Assembly: GCF_030814015.1 (NCBI RefSeq)
Contig: NZ_JAUSUL010000003.1
Coordinates: 124,001-188,000, forward strand
DNA from: Amorphus orientalis
GTDB taxonomy: Bacteria; Pseudomonadota; Alphaproteobacteria; Rhizobiales; Amorphaceae
Length of the DNA: 64,000 bases
Direction of reading: 5' to 3'
Made by a program: the position numbers and the translations under genes. How positions within the stretch are numbered: the stretch's first letter is position 1; each line of letters starts with the position of its first letter. A model generated the notes under the pieces. It did not search any database. It saw only the letters and a list, made by a program, of their open reading frames with translations, and was not told the DNA's origin. Below are positions 30,552 through 39,989 of this stretch, piece by piece.

Positions 30552-31697
30552 TCAGCGGACGCGCCAGGTGAGCGCGGCGCTGCCGGCGTAGTTCCAGACC
30601 GCCCCGACGAAGGCGCCGGCCGTACCGGCGACCCACCAGACCTGGTCGGCCCCGTGCAGCGCGCTGGCCACGCCCACGTTGGCGACGACGCCCAGCGAAC
30701 AGACCAGATAGAAGGACACCAGCCCGCGCAGCATGGCGACACCGTGCAGGCGCCGGTCGCGGTAGGTCAGCCAGTTGTTCAGGAAGAAGTTCCAGGTCAT
30801 CGCCACCACCGTGGCGATCGTCTGGGCCATCTCGAAGACGACGCCGGGCACGGCCATCGCGCCGCGCAGCGTCGCCAGATGGATCACCACGCCGCTGGCG
30901 CCCACGGCCATGAACAGGATGAAGCGCACCGACACGACGTTGAACAGGAGCTTGGACACGATCAGCGCCAGGAATTCGATGGTGACGAGTTCGTCCAGCT
31001 TGCTTTCGCCGGCCACGCGCTCGCGGAAGCCGTAGGGAATCTCGACGACCTTGGTGGAGCGCGGCGCGGAGGCGACGATGTCGAGCAGGATCTTGAAGCC
31101 CTGGCGCGAGAGCTTCGGCTCGAGCTTTTCCACCATCGAGCGCCGCAGCATGAAGAAGCCGCTCATCGGGTCGTTGAGCCGCACCCCGAGCAGAACACGG
31201 GCAATGCCGTTGGCCAGCCGGCTGCCGGCGGCCCTGACCGGCGAGAGGCCGGCCGTTGCCGCGCCGCCTTCCACGTAGCGGCTTCCGACGACGATTTCCG
31301 CCTCGCCGTCCTCGATCGCGGCCAGCATCTTCGGAAGGATGGTTTCGTCGTGCTGGAGGTCGGAATCCATCACCGCGACGATCGGGGCCGAGGCGGCGAT
31401 CATCCCCTCGATGCACGCGCCGGAGAGGCCGCGCCGTCCGATCCGGTGGATGCAGCGGACGCGTCCGTCCCGGCTGGCCAGGTCGTTGACCAGTTCCGCC
31501 GTCCCATCCGGCGAATCGTCGTCGACGACGATGATTTCCCAGGGGCGACCGTCCAGCGTCGCGGCGACGCGCTCGATCGCGACGAGAATGTTGTCCCGCT
31601 CGTTATAGGTCGGCAGGACGACCGAGATCTCCGGCGGACGCAGCGGCCCATAGGAGGCCGTGCCGACGGAACTCGGGGCGGGATCGAACGACTTCAT
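30552..31697 (-). CDS. Polyprenyl-phosphate glycosyltransferase (GT2) fused to GtrA domain
   Basis: A 381-residue protein. The N-terminal GT-A domain resembles dolichol-phosphate mannosyltransferase (ISVVLPTYNERDNI at about 24-37, VVDDDSPDGTAEL, MDSDLQHDETILP). The C-terminal ~130 residues form a four-helix GtrA domain (FILFMAVGASGVVIHL through FVGAVWNYAGSAALTWRVR). It should load a sugar onto undecaprenyl phosphate, and the GtrA part is thought to help flip it. Immediately upstream of the GT39 gene on the same strand, forming a two-gene operon. Confidence 0.9.
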   Translation of the reverse strand: MKSFDPAPSSVGTASYGPLRPPEISVVLPTYNERDNILVAIERVAATLDGRPWEIIVVDDDSPDGTAELVNDLASRDGRVRCIHRIGRRGLSGACIEGMIAASAPIVAVMDSDLQHDETILPKMLAAIEDGEAEIVVGSRYVEGGAATAGLSPVRAAGSRLANGIARVLLGVRLNDPMSGFFMLRRSMVEKLEPKLSRQGFKILLDIVASAPRSTKVVEIPYGFRERVAGESKLDELVTIEFLALIVSKLLFNVVSVRFILFMAVGASGVVIHLATLRGAMAVPGVVFEMAQTIATVVAMTWNFFLNNWLTYRDRRLHGVAMLRGLVSFYLVCSLGVVANVGVASALHGADQVWWVAGTAGAFVGAVWNYAGSAALTWRVR

Positions 31698-31828
31698 CTG
31701 CGGTCAACGCGATCAACAGGATTTCCGCGGGTGCACGGGCAGCGCCCGGCAATCGGCGGACCATAGCGGGGGCGCCCGCGATTGCAATGGGCAGCCGCCG
31801 GATGCGTCCGCGCACCTCCCGGCGGCCG

Positions 31829-32599
31829 TCAGCCGGCGACGGGCACGGCGATTTCGGTTTCCCGGAACCGCCGAGCGGCCGCCCCGAACGCCTCGAAGAT
31901 GCGGCGCGAGGGCGGATCCGTCTCTGCCCAGAACTCCGGATGCCACTGGACCGCGACCGCGAACCCCCGCGCATCCGCCACCCGGACGGCCTCGATCGTT
32001 CCGTCCGGCGCGGTCGCTTCCACGACCAGCCCGTCGGCGAGGGTGAAGATCCCCTGCCGGTGCAGGGAATTCACCATGAAGGTGGTTTCCCCGACGATCT
32101 CCGCCAGCTGGCTGCCCGGCACCACGTCGACCTGATGGCTGAGCTTGAACCGGACCTTGTTGTCGGTTGAGTCCGGCGAGCGGTGGTCAAACCGGCCGGA
32201 GAGCGAATGGAGCGCCGGATGCAGGGTGCCCCCGAGGGCGACGTTCAGCTCCTGCAGTCCGCGGCAGACCGCCAGCAGCGGCAGACCGCGTGCCAGCGCG
32301 CCCCTGATCAGGGGAAGTGTCACCTGATCGCGCGCCAGATCGTAGGGTTCCGCCTCTTCCGTCGCGCTTCCGCCGTAGCGCGACGGATGCACGTTCGAGC
32401 GAGAGCCGGTGACGAACAGCCCGTCGGCGCGGTCCAGAAGCGTCTCCACATCGACCGGCCGGTCAATCGCCGGGACCTGAACGGGCACGCCCCCGGCAAC
32501 GGTGCTGACGGCTTCGAGATACTGGGTCTGGGTCGCCGACCAGACGAAATTGTCAAAGGAGCGCTGGTCCGAGGTCACCAGGATCAGGGGTTTCGACAT
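31829..32599 (-). CDS. Gamma-glutamyl-gamma-aminobutyrate hydrolase family protein
   Basis: A 256-residue peptidase C26/class I glutamine-amidotransferase-like hydrolase. The nucleophile elbow is LLAVCRGLQELNVALGG, and the catalytic His-Glu is AVQWHPEFW. The fold start is ILVTSDQR and the GLFVTGSRSNVHPSRYG loop is typical of PuuD-like enzymes. It may cleave gamma-glutamyl-GABA in putrescine breakdown. No other puu gene is present, so the substrate remains open. Confidence 0.87.
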   Translation of the reverse strand: MSKPLILVTSDQRSFDNFVWSATQTQYLEAVSTVAGGVPVQVPAIDRPVDVETLLDRADGLFVTGSRSNVHPSRYGGSATEEAEPYDLARDQVTLPLIRGALARGLPLLAVCRGLQELNVALGGTLHPALHSLSGRFDHRSPDSTDNKVRFKLSHQVDVVPGSQLAEIVGETTFMVNSLHRQGIFTLADGLVVEATAPDGTIEAVRVADARGFAVAVQWHPEFWAETDPPSRRIFEAFGAAARRFRETEIAVPVAG

Positions 32600-32847
32600 T
32601 GAGGACTATCCGACTTCAATCGGGTGGGTGGGGACGCCGCGATCACGGAGCCCTGCAGACGGCATATGCGAACGTATCCGAAAAATGGTCCAGAAATCTG
32701 CCCAATCCAGATGGGGACCCTTGTCGGCTCCGGGAACTTGCGTTTTATATCGGAACACGGAGCGCGACGAGAACCGCCGACAAGCCGCAACTGAAATGCG
32801 GTGACGGTGGCCGACAGTGCCCGCCCGACGAAACTGGGAGGACCACA

Positions 32848-33945
32848 ATGGACCGACGTTCATTTCTGAAATCCGCCGGCGTTGCCGCCGGCGCCACCGC
32901 CGCCTCCGCGACGCTTGCCACTCCGGCGATCTCGCAGGGGAACATGGAACTGAAACTCGTCACCACCTGGCCGAAGAACTTTCCCGGCCTCGGCACGGGC
33001 GCCCAGCGCTTCGCCGACAAGGTGACCGCCGCGACCGACGGCCGCATCACCGTGAAGCTCTTCGGCGCCGGCGAACTCGTTCCTCCGTTCGAGTCCTTCG
33101 ACGCGGTCCAGAGCGGCACCGCCGACATGTATCACGGCGCCGAATATTACTGGCAGGGCAAGCACCCGGCCTTCGCGTTCTTCGCTGCGGTCCCGATGGG
33201 CCTCACCGCTCCGGAACAGAACGCCTGGGTCCAATGGGGCGGCGGCCAGGAACTGTGGGACGAGCTGTCCGCCCAGTTCAACATCAAGCCGCTCCAGTGC
33301 GGCAACACCGGCGTCCAGATGGGCGGCTGGTTCCGCAACGAGATCAACACCGTTGAAGACCTCCGCGGCCTCAAGTTCCGCATGCCCGGCCTCGGCGGCG
33401 AGGCGCTGCGCCAGCTCGGCGTGAGCGTGATCAACCTGCCGGGCGGCGAGATCTTCCAGGCGCTGCAGTCCGGCGCCATCGACGGCACCGAATGGGTCGG
33501 CCCCTGGAACGACCTGGCGTTCGGCTTCTACAAGATCACCAAATACTACTACTATCCGGGCTTCCACGAGCCGGGCCCGACGCTCGGCGTGGGCATCAAC
33601 AAGGGTGTCTGGGACGGTCTTTCGGCGTCCGATCAGGCGATCATCTCGTCCGCGGCCCGGGACGAGAACGACAACATGTACGCCGAGTTCATGGCCAAGA
33701 ACGGCCAGGCGCTGTCCACGCTCATCAACGAGCACGGCGTCGAGCTGAAGCGCTTCTCCGACGAGATCTTCGACGCCTTCGGCGCGGCATCGGAAGAAGT
33801 CGTGGCGGCCGTGGCCGACCATGACGATCTCGGCAAGCGGATCTACGACAGCTACATCAAGGCCCGTAAGGACCTGGCTGGCTGGACCGACATTTCCGAG
33901 CAGGCCTACTCGCTCGGCCGCGACCGGATCATCGGCAAGCAATAA
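32848..33945 (+). CDS. dctP: TRAP transporter substrate-binding protein, DctP family (TakP-like)
   Basis: A 365-residue periplasmic binding protein with a twin-arginine signal (MDRRSFLKSAG). The mature part contains TTWPKNFPGLGTGAQ, the carboxylate-clamp region KFRMPGLGGEALRQLG, and PGGEIFQALQSGAIDGTEWVGPWND. These match the TakP group that binds 2-oxoacids such as pyruvate or lactate-type ligands. A strong ribosome site GGGAGGA lies before ATG 32848. First gene of a dctP-dctQ-dctM unit and followed by a 2-oxoacid ferredoxin oxidoreductase. Confidence 0.92.
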   Translation: MDRRSFLKSAGVAAGATAASATLATPAISQGNMELKLVTTWPKNFPGLGTGAQRFADKVTAATDGRITVKLFGAGELVPPFESFDAVQSGTADMYHGAEYYWQGKHPAFAFFAAVPMGLTAPEQNAWVQWGGGQELWDELSAQFNIKPLQCGNTGVQMGGWFRNEINTVEDLRGLKFRMPGLGGEALRQLGVSVINLPGGEIFQALQSGAIDGTEWVGPWNDLAFGFYKITKYYYYPGFHEPGPTLGVGINKGVWDGLSASDQAIISSAARDENDNMYAEFMAKNGQALSTLINEHGVELKRFSDEIFDAFGAASEEVVAAVADHDDLGKRIYDSYIKARKDLAGWTDISEQAYSLGRDRIIGKQ

Positions 33946-34056
33946 GCCCGGGCTCTCCCCGCATCCGGCTGAAACGGCACGGCGGCAGCGTCGCCGTGCC
34001 GCCTTTCCGGCGGACCCGCGCACCCGATCCGCAGCATCTCAAAAGGGCACATCCGC

Positions 34057-34596
34057 ATGCGCGCCATCGCCCAGGCGATCGATGCCATCAACCTCTGGTC
34101 CGGCAAGGTTCTCGCCTGGCTGGCGCTGGCGATCGTGGTCGTCCAGTTCGTTGTCGTCGTGATGCGGTACGTGTTCGGTCTCGGCTCCATCCAGATGCAG
34201 GAGCTGATCATCTACATGCACGGCTTCCTGTTCATGCTTGCGGCGGCTTACACGCTGCGGGTGGACGGTCACGTGCGCATCGACGTCTTCTACCGGGAAG
34301 CCACCCCAAGGCGGAAAGCCTGGATCAATCTTCTCGGCTGCCTCTTCTTTCTGTTGCCCGTCTGCGCGCTGATTTTCTGGATCAGCTGGCCCTATGTCGC
34401 GAATTCCTGGGCCATCATGGAAGGCTCGCGCGAATCTTCGGGCATCCAGGGCGTCTTCCTGCTGAAGACCGCCATCCTGGCGTTCGCCGTCCAGATGGGG
34501 CTGCAGGGCGTCTCCATGATGCTGCATTCCGTGCTCGCCATCATGGGTGACGAGAGCGAACTCGACGCCCTGCGCATTCCCTCTCACACCCCCTGA
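34057..34596 (+). CDS. dctQ: TRAP transporter small permease, DctQ family
   Basis: A 179-residue membrane protein with four hydrophobic segments typical of the small TRAP permease (WLALAIVVVQFVVVVMRYVFG, IYMHGFLFMLAAAYTLR followed by DGHVRIDVFY, then two more). It pairs with DctM in Na+-driven uptake. AAAAGGG precedes the ATG. It lies 111 bases after dctP and 8 bases before dctM. Confidence 0.9.
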   Translation: MRAIAQAIDAINLWSGKVLAWLALAIVVVQFVVVVMRYVFGLGSIQMQELIIYMHGFLFMLAAAYTLRVDGHVRIDVFYREATPRRKAWINLLGCLFFLLPVCALIFWISWPYVANSWAIMEGSRESSGIQGVFLLKTAILAFAVQMGLQGVSMMLHSVLAIMGDESELDALRIPSHTP

Positions 34597-34604
34597 GCGA
34601 GTTG

Positions 34605-36197
34605 GTGACCGTGGAAGGCATCGCCCACATTCTCGATCTCCTGATGTTCGTGGCGGCATGTGTGGTGCTGCTGTCGGGCTTTCCCGTCGCGTTCACCCTG
34701 TCAGGCATCGCGCTGATCTTCGGCCTGATCGGCATGGTGTTCGGCGTTTTCGACATCGCCTTCTTCGCCGCCCTGCCCCAGCGGATCTTCGGCACCATGA
34801 CCAACGAGGTCCTGGTCGCCGTCCCGCTGTTCATCTTCATGGGCGTCATGCTGGAGCGGTCCAAGGTGGCCGAGGAGCTCCTCGACACCATGGGCAAGAT
34901 GTTCGGCACCATGCGCGGCGGCCTTGGCCTGTCCGTGGCCGTCGTCGGGGCGCTGCTCGCCGCCTCCACGGGCATCGTCGGCGCCACCGTCGTCACCATG
35001 GGTCTCTTGTCGCTGCCGACCATGCTGAAACGCGGCTACAGCCCGCGGCTCGCCTGCGGCTCGATCGCCGCGGCCGGCACGCTCGGCCAGATCATTCCCC
35101 CTTCGATCGTGCTCGTCGTCCTCGGCGACCAGCTCATGAACGCCTACCAGAAGGCGCAACTCGACATGGGGATCTTCTCGCCGGAGACGGTGTCGGTCGG
35201 CGACCTGTTCGCCGGCGCGCTGCTGCCCGGCCTTGCCCTGGTCGGTCTCTACATCGCCTATCAGCTCCTGGTCGCCCTGATCTGGCCGGACTCCAGCCCC
35301 GCCATGCCGCCGGAAGAAGGCGAGGAGGTCACCCTCGGCAAGATCCTCCAGGCCCTGGCCCCGCCGATCGTGCTGATCGTCTCGGTGCTCGGCTCGATCC
35401 TGGCCGGCGTGGCCACGCCCACGGAGGCCGCGGCGGTCGGCGCGGTCGGTTCCCTGCTTCTGGCCGGTTGGCGGCTCGATCCGACCCGGCCGGTCCCGAT
35501 CTATATCGCCGGCCTCGCTGTGATCGGCCTTCTGATCCTCGTCGGCACGATGGACATGCGCGTCAGCCGCACCGAGATCCCGACTGGCGACATGGTCGCT
35601 ATCATCGCGGCCCTGTTCCTGTGCGTGCTGCTCGCCTACGGCTTCGTGGTCGCGTTCCTGCGGGTGATGCGCGCCGGCGTCATGCAGCCGGTTCTGGAGG
35701 GAACCACCCAGATCACCTGCATGGTGTTCGTGATCCTGATCGGCGCCGCCCTGTTCTCGCTGGTGTTCCGCGGGCTCGGCGGCGAGGAGATGGTGGAGGA
35801 ATTCCTGGCCGGCCTGCCCGGCGGCACCATCGGCGCCATCGTCGCCGTGATGCTCCTGATGTTCTTCCTCGGCTTCTTCCTCGACTTCCTGGAGATCGTC
35901 TTCGTGGTCGTGCCGCTGGTGGCTCCGGTGCTCCTGCAGATGGAGATGCCGAACGGGGAGCCGATGAACCCGGTGTGGCTCGGCGTCATGATGGCGGTCA
36001 ATCTGCAGACCTCGTTCCTGACGCCACCGTTCGGCTTCGCCCTGTTCTATCTGCGCGGCGTGGCACCGCCGGAAGTGAAGACCATGTCGATCTATATCGG
36101 CGTGATTCCGTTCGTGCTGATCCAGATCTTCGCGCTGCTCATGCTCTGGTATCTGCCGCAGATCGCGACCTGGCTGCCGACCGCCATTTACGGGTAA
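34605..36197 (+). CDS. dctM: TRAP transporter large permease, DctM family
   Basis: A ~530-residue polytopic membrane protein that forms the transport channel. The N-terminal LLSGFPVAFTLSGIALIFG, RSKVAEELLDTMGKMFG, and GTLGQIIPPSIVLVVLGDQ are family marks. It is about 100 residues longer than the common DctM (~430) because of extra hydrophobic segments near residues 285-365, as in the 2-oxoacid (TakM-like) group. The start is uncertain: GTG 34605 has GAG seven bases upstream. TTG 34602 and GTG 34611 are possible. Confidence 0.9.
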   Translation: MTVEGIAHILDLLMFVAACVVLLSGFPVAFTLSGIALIFGLIGMVFGVFDIAFFAALPQRIFGTMTNEVLVAVPLFIFMGVMLERSKVAEELLDTMGKMFGTMRGGLGLSVAVVGALLAASTGIVGATVVTMGLLSLPTMLKRGYSPRLACGSIAAAGTLGQIIPPSIVLVVLGDQLMNAYQKAQLDMGIFSPETVSVGDLFAGALLPGLALVGLYIAYQLLVALIWPDSSPAMPPEEGEEVTLGKILQALAPPIVLIVSVLGSILAGVATPTEAAAVGAVGSLLLAGWRLDPTRPVPIYIAGLAVIGLLILVGTMDMRVSRTEIPTGDMVAIIAALFLCVLLAYGFVVAFLRVMRAGVMQPVLEGTTQITCMVFVILIGAALFSLVFRGLGGEEMVEEFLAGLPGGTIGAIVAVMLLMFFLGFFLDFLEIVFVVVPLVAPVLLQMEMPNGEPMNPVWLGVMMAVNLQTSFLTPPFGFALFYLRGVAPPEVKTMSIYIGVIPFVLIQIFALLMLWYLPQIATWLPTAIYG

Positions 36198-36368
36198 GCC
36201 GCGCTGGTTCCGGAGGCGGCGCGGCCCTGAGCCGTGCGCCTTCTGCCCGTCCGGCGGGCGCGGCTGCCCGGATTGTCGTCATTTACAACCTTTCCAGTTG
36301 ACCGCACGCGGCATCCTTCCGACCATTGGAGCCTGACCGGGGCTGGTCGATCGAAAGGAAGTGTCCGT

Positions 36369-39300
36369 ATGGCGTCACGTCGGGTCACCCTCGACGAGAA
36401 ATACGATCTCGAAGCAGAGCGTATCTTCGTTTCCGGAACCCAGGCGATCGTTCGCCTGACCCTGATGCAGCAGGCGCGCGATGCCGCCAGCGGGATCTCC
36501 ACGGCCGGATATGTCACCGGCTACCGTGGCTCGCCTCTGGGCTCGCTCGACCAGCAATTCGGTCGGGCCGGCGCCCGGCTGTCGGAGGCCGGCATCCTCT
36601 TCCAGCCGGCTCTCAACGAGGATCTGGCCGCGACCGCGCTGTGGGGCAGCCAGCAGGCCGAGATCAGGGGCACCGGCCGCTTCGACGGGGTGTTCGGCGT
36701 CTGGTACGGCAAGGGTCCCGGCGCCGACCGCTCCGGCGATGTGTTCCGCCATGCCAACCTCGCCGGCTCCTCGCCCCACGGCGGCGTCCTGGCCCTGATG
36801 GGCGACGACCACACCTGCGAATCCTCCACCACCGCGCACCAGTCCGAATTCGCCTTCGTCGACGCGATGATCCCGATCCTGAGCCCGGCCGGCGTTCAGG
36901 AACTCCTCGATTACGGCCTTTACGGCATCGCGCTGTCCCGCTTCGCCGGCACATGGTCGGCGCTCAAATGCGTCAAGGACACCATCGAATCGACCGGCTC
37001 CATCGACGGTCGCCTCGACCGGGCAAACATCGTCCTGCCGGAGGGCATCCTGCCGCCCGGCGGGCTGAACATCCGGCCCGGGTTCGAACCCCTCGCCCAG
37101 GAAGAGCGGCTTCACGTCCACAAGATCCCGGCGGCCATGGCCTTCGTGCGCGAGAATGGCCTCGACCGGATCGTGACCCAGGGCGGGCGCCACCCGAAGC
37201 TCGGCATCGTCTCGACCGGAAAGAGCTGGCTCGACGTCCTGGAGGCGCTCGACCTGCTCGGCATCGACGAGGTCGATTGCGCCCATTTCGGCATCCGGCT
37301 CTTCAAGGTCGCCTGCCCCTGGCCGCTCGACCCGGTCCGCGTCTCGGAGTTCGCCCAGGGCCTGCCCCAGATCCTCGTTGTGGAGGAAAAGCGTGGCCTG
37401 ATCGAACCGCAGATGAAGGAGACGCTCTACGCCCGGACCGACGCGCCCCGGATCGAGGGCAAGCGCGATGAGAAAGGCGCCTGGCTGTTCCCGGCGAACG
37501 GAGCGCTCGACGCGCCGATGGTCGCCGAGGCGATCGGCGAGCGCATTCTGGCGCTGACCGGCGACGAGCGGATCAAGGCGCGCCTGGACAAGGTCCGCAC
37601 CGCCCGGCGCCGGCTTGCCGCCAGCGAGGACATCGGCGGCCGCCGCCCCTATTTCTGCGCCGGTTGCCCGCACAATTCCTCGACCGTCGTGCCGGAGGGC
37701 AGTCACGCCTACGCCGGCATCGGCTGCCACTTCATGTCCCAGTGGATGGACCGCTCCACGTCGGGTTTCACCCAGATGGGCGGCGAAGGCGCCAACTGGA
37801 TCGGCGAGGCGCCGTTCTCCACGACCGGCCACGTCTTCCAGAACATCGGCGACGGCACTTACAACCATTCCGGCCTTATGGCGATCCGCGCGGCCAAGGC
37901 CGCCGGCGTCACCATGACCTACAAGATCCTCTACAACGACGCCGTCGCGATGACCGGCGGTCAGACCAATGACGGTGGCCTGACCGTGCACCAGATCGCC
38001 GACGAGGTGGCTGCGATCGGGGTGGAGAAACTCGCCGTGGTCAGCGACGAGCCGGACAAGTACGCCATCGCCTTTCCGTCCGGGACCAGCATCCATCACC
38101 GCGACGATCTCGACGAGGTTCAGCGCGACCTGCGCGGGCTGTCCGGCCTGACCGTGCTGATCTACGACCAGACCTGCGCGGCGGAGAAGCGGCGTCGGCG
38201 CAAGCGCGGCAAGTTCCCCGATCCCGACAAGCGCATCCTGATCAACGAGGAGGTCTGCGAAGGCTGCGGCGACTGCTCGGTCCAGTCCAACTGCGTTGCG
38301 GTCCAGCCGGTGGAGACGGAGTTCGGGCGCAAGCGTCAGATCGATCAGTCGAACTGCAACAAGGACTTTTCCTGTCTGAAAGGCTTCTGCCCGTCCTTCG
38401 TCACCGTCCACGGCGGCAAGCTGAAGGAGAAGGCGCGCGGCCAGGGTCCCGCCATCGAGGCGACCGATCTGCCGGAGCCGGCGCTGCCCGGCATGCACGG
38501 CCCCTACGGAATCCTGATCACCGGCGTGGGCGGCACCGGGGTCGTCACCATCGGGGCGCTTCTCGGCATGGCCGCCCATCTGGAAGGCAAGGGCTGCGGC
38601 ATCATCGACATGGCCGGGCTCGCCCAGAAGGGCGGCGCGGTCACCAGCCACGTGAAGCTCGCGCCGTCGCCGGAGGATTTGCACACGATCCGCATCGGAG
38701 CCGGCGGGGCCGATCTCATGCTGGCCTGCGACCTGCCGGTCGCCGGCATGGCCAAGCAGCTCGGCGCGCTTGCGCCCGGTCGCAGCCGTGTGGTCGCCAA
38801 CACCCACGAGCAGCTTCCCGGCGAGTTCGTCCAGGATCCGGACTTCTCGCTGCCGACCCGGCGCATCGTTCGCGCCCTCGAGGAGGCCACCGGACCGGAC
38901 CGGACCACGCTCCTTGCCGCTACGGAACTCGCGACGGCGGCGTTCGGCGATGCGATCGCCGCGAACATGGTCATGCTCGGCGCCGCCTATCAGCTCGGCA
39001 CCGTGCCACTGTCCTCGCTCTCCATCGAGCAGGCGATCAAGCTCAACGGGGTTGCGGTGGACGCCAACCTGGCCGCCTTCCGGTTCGGCCGCCGCTTCAT
39101 CCTGGATCCCGCCAGCGTGCAGCCGAAGGACAGGCCGGAGGAGAGCGGACTGGACCATCGCCGGAAGTCTGCGACATCGGACGAGGCCATCGCCCGGCGG
39201 CGCGAGCGTCTCACCGAGTATCAGAACGCCGCCTATGCCGAGCGCTACGCACGGCGGCTGGAGCAGATCCGCGCCATCGAGACCCGCCTCGCCCCCGGTC

Positions 39301-39836
39301 GCTCGGAGCTGACCGACACGGTGGCGGCGAACCTGTTCAAGCTGATGGCCATCAAGGACGAGTACGAGGTGGCCCGGCTCTATGCGAGCCCGTCCTTCCG
39401 CGCCCAGCTCCGGAACCAGTTCGAGAGCTGGGACCGGATCGAGCTCAACATGGCCCCGCCCTTCCTGTCCCAGGAGGATCCGCGGACGGGCCGGCCGCAG
39501 AAGCGCAGCTTCGGGCCGTGGGTGCTTCGGGTCATGCCGGTTCTGGCGTGGGCGCGGCGGTTCCGCGGCACAAGGCTCGACCTGTTCGGCCGCACCGAGG
39601 AACGGCGGATGGAGCGCCGGCTGCTGATCGAGTACGAGGCGATGCTGGACGAGATCGTCAGCGACCTGACCGCCTCCAACTACGACGCCGCGGTCACGCT
39701 TGCCGCCTATCCCGACCGCATACGCGGCTACGGTCCGGTGAAGACGGCATCAGTGGAGAAGGCCGAGGGCCATCGCGCCGCGCTCCGCGACGCGTTCCAC
39801 GCGGCCCGCGTGCCGACATCGGTCGCGGCGGAGTAG
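36369..39836 (+). CDS. Indolepyruvate ferredoxin oxidoreductase, fused alpha/gamma type
   Basis: An 1155-residue single-chain enzyme that oxidatively decarboxylates aryl 2-oxoacids to acyl-CoA, passing electrons to ferredoxin. The N-terminal pyrimidine-binding domain has GYRGSPLGSLD. The ThDP domain has FCAGCPHNSST, GIGCHFMSQWM and NIGDGTYNHSG. One 4Fe-4S-type motif CEGCGDC lies near residue 630. The gamma domain starts GVGGTGVVTIGALLG with QKGGAVTSHV. The ATG at 36369 follows GGAAGTG. It lies 171 bases after the TRAP operon, suggesting use of the imported 2-oxoacid. Confidence 0.93.
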   Translation: MASRRVTLDEKYDLEAERIFVSGTQAIVRLTLMQQARDAASGISTAGYVTGYRGSPLGSLDQQFGRAGARLSEAGILFQPALNEDLAATALWGSQQAEIRGTGRFDGVFGVWYGKGPGADRSGDVFRHANLAGSSPHGGVLALMGDDHTCESSTTAHQSEFAFVDAMIPILSPAGVQELLDYGLYGIALSRFAGTWSALKCVKDTIESTGSIDGRLDRANIVLPEGILPPGGLNIRPGFEPLAQEERLHVHKIPAAMAFVRENGLDRIVTQGGRHPKLGIVSTGKSWLDVLEALDLLGIDEVDCAHFGIRLFKVACPWPLDPVRVSEFAQGLPQILVVEEKRGLIEPQMKETLYARTDAPRIEGKRDEKGAWLFPANGALDAPMVAEAIGERILALTGDERIKARLDKVRTARRRLAASEDIGGRRPYFCAGCPHNSSTVVPEGSHAYAGIGCHFMSQWMDRSTSGFTQMGGEGANWIGEAPFSTTGHVFQNIGDGTYNHSGLMAIRAAKAAGVTMTYKILYNDAVAMTGGQTNDGGLTVHQIADEVAAIGVEKLAVVSDEPDKYAIAFPSGTSIHHRDDLDEVQRDLRGLSGLTVLIYDQTCAAEKRRRRKRGKFPDPDKRILINEEVCEGCGDCSVQSNCVAVQPVETEFGRKRQIDQSNCNKDFSCLKGFCPSFVTVHGGKLKEKARGQGPAIEATDLPEPALPGMHGPYGILITGVGGTGVVTIGALLGMAAHLEGKGCGIIDMAGLAQKGGAVTSHVKLAPSPEDLHTIRIGAGGADLMLACDLPVAGMAKQLGALAPGRSRVVANTHEQLPGEFVQDPDFSLPTRRIVRALEEATGPDRTTLLAATELATAAFGDAIAANMVMLGAAYQLGTVPLSSLSIEQAIKLNGVAVDANLAAFRFGRRFILDPASVQPKDRPEESGLDHRRKSATSDEAIARRRERLTEYQNAAYAERYARRLEQIRAIETRLAPGRSELTDTVAANLFKLMAIKDEYEVARLYASPSFRAQLRNQFESWDRIELNMAPPFLSQEDPRTGRPQKRSFGPWVLRVMPVLAWARRFRGTRLDLFGRTEERRMERRLLIEYEAMLDEIVSDLTASNYDAAVTLAAYPDRIRGYGPVKTASVEKAEGHRAALRDAFHAARVPTSVAAE

Positions 39837-39903
39837 AAGCCGGCGCTCCATCTGCTCGGGGCACATGCGGGGCGGCGCAGCGACAAGCCAGTCAAACTGA
39901 ACG

Positions 39904-39941
39904 AAAAAGGCCCGCCCCACCTTCGCGTGGGACGGGCCTTT
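39904..39941. terminator. Bidirectional intrinsic terminator
   Basis: AAAGGCCCG-CCCAC, loop CTTCGC, GTGGG-CGGGCCTTT with one mismatched position makes a long GC-rich stem flanked by A residues on the left and T residues on the right. It ends both the ferredoxin oxidoreductase transcript (plus) and the converging L,D-transpeptidase transcript (minus). Confidence 0.9.
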
Positions 39942-39989
39942 CGATTTGGTGCTGTCCCCGACGATGCGGGAGGACCGACCGTCAGACGG

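Noticed and set aside
32700-32760. A sigma-54 promoter upstream of the TRAP operon
   Set aside because: A GG and a TTGC occur near 32730-32745, but the spacing does not fit the -24/-12 consensus.
36375-39158. A 927-codon minus-strand open frame opposite the ferredoxin oxidoreductase
   Set aside because: Antisense shadow of a strongly conserved enzyme. The codon pattern fits the plus strand.
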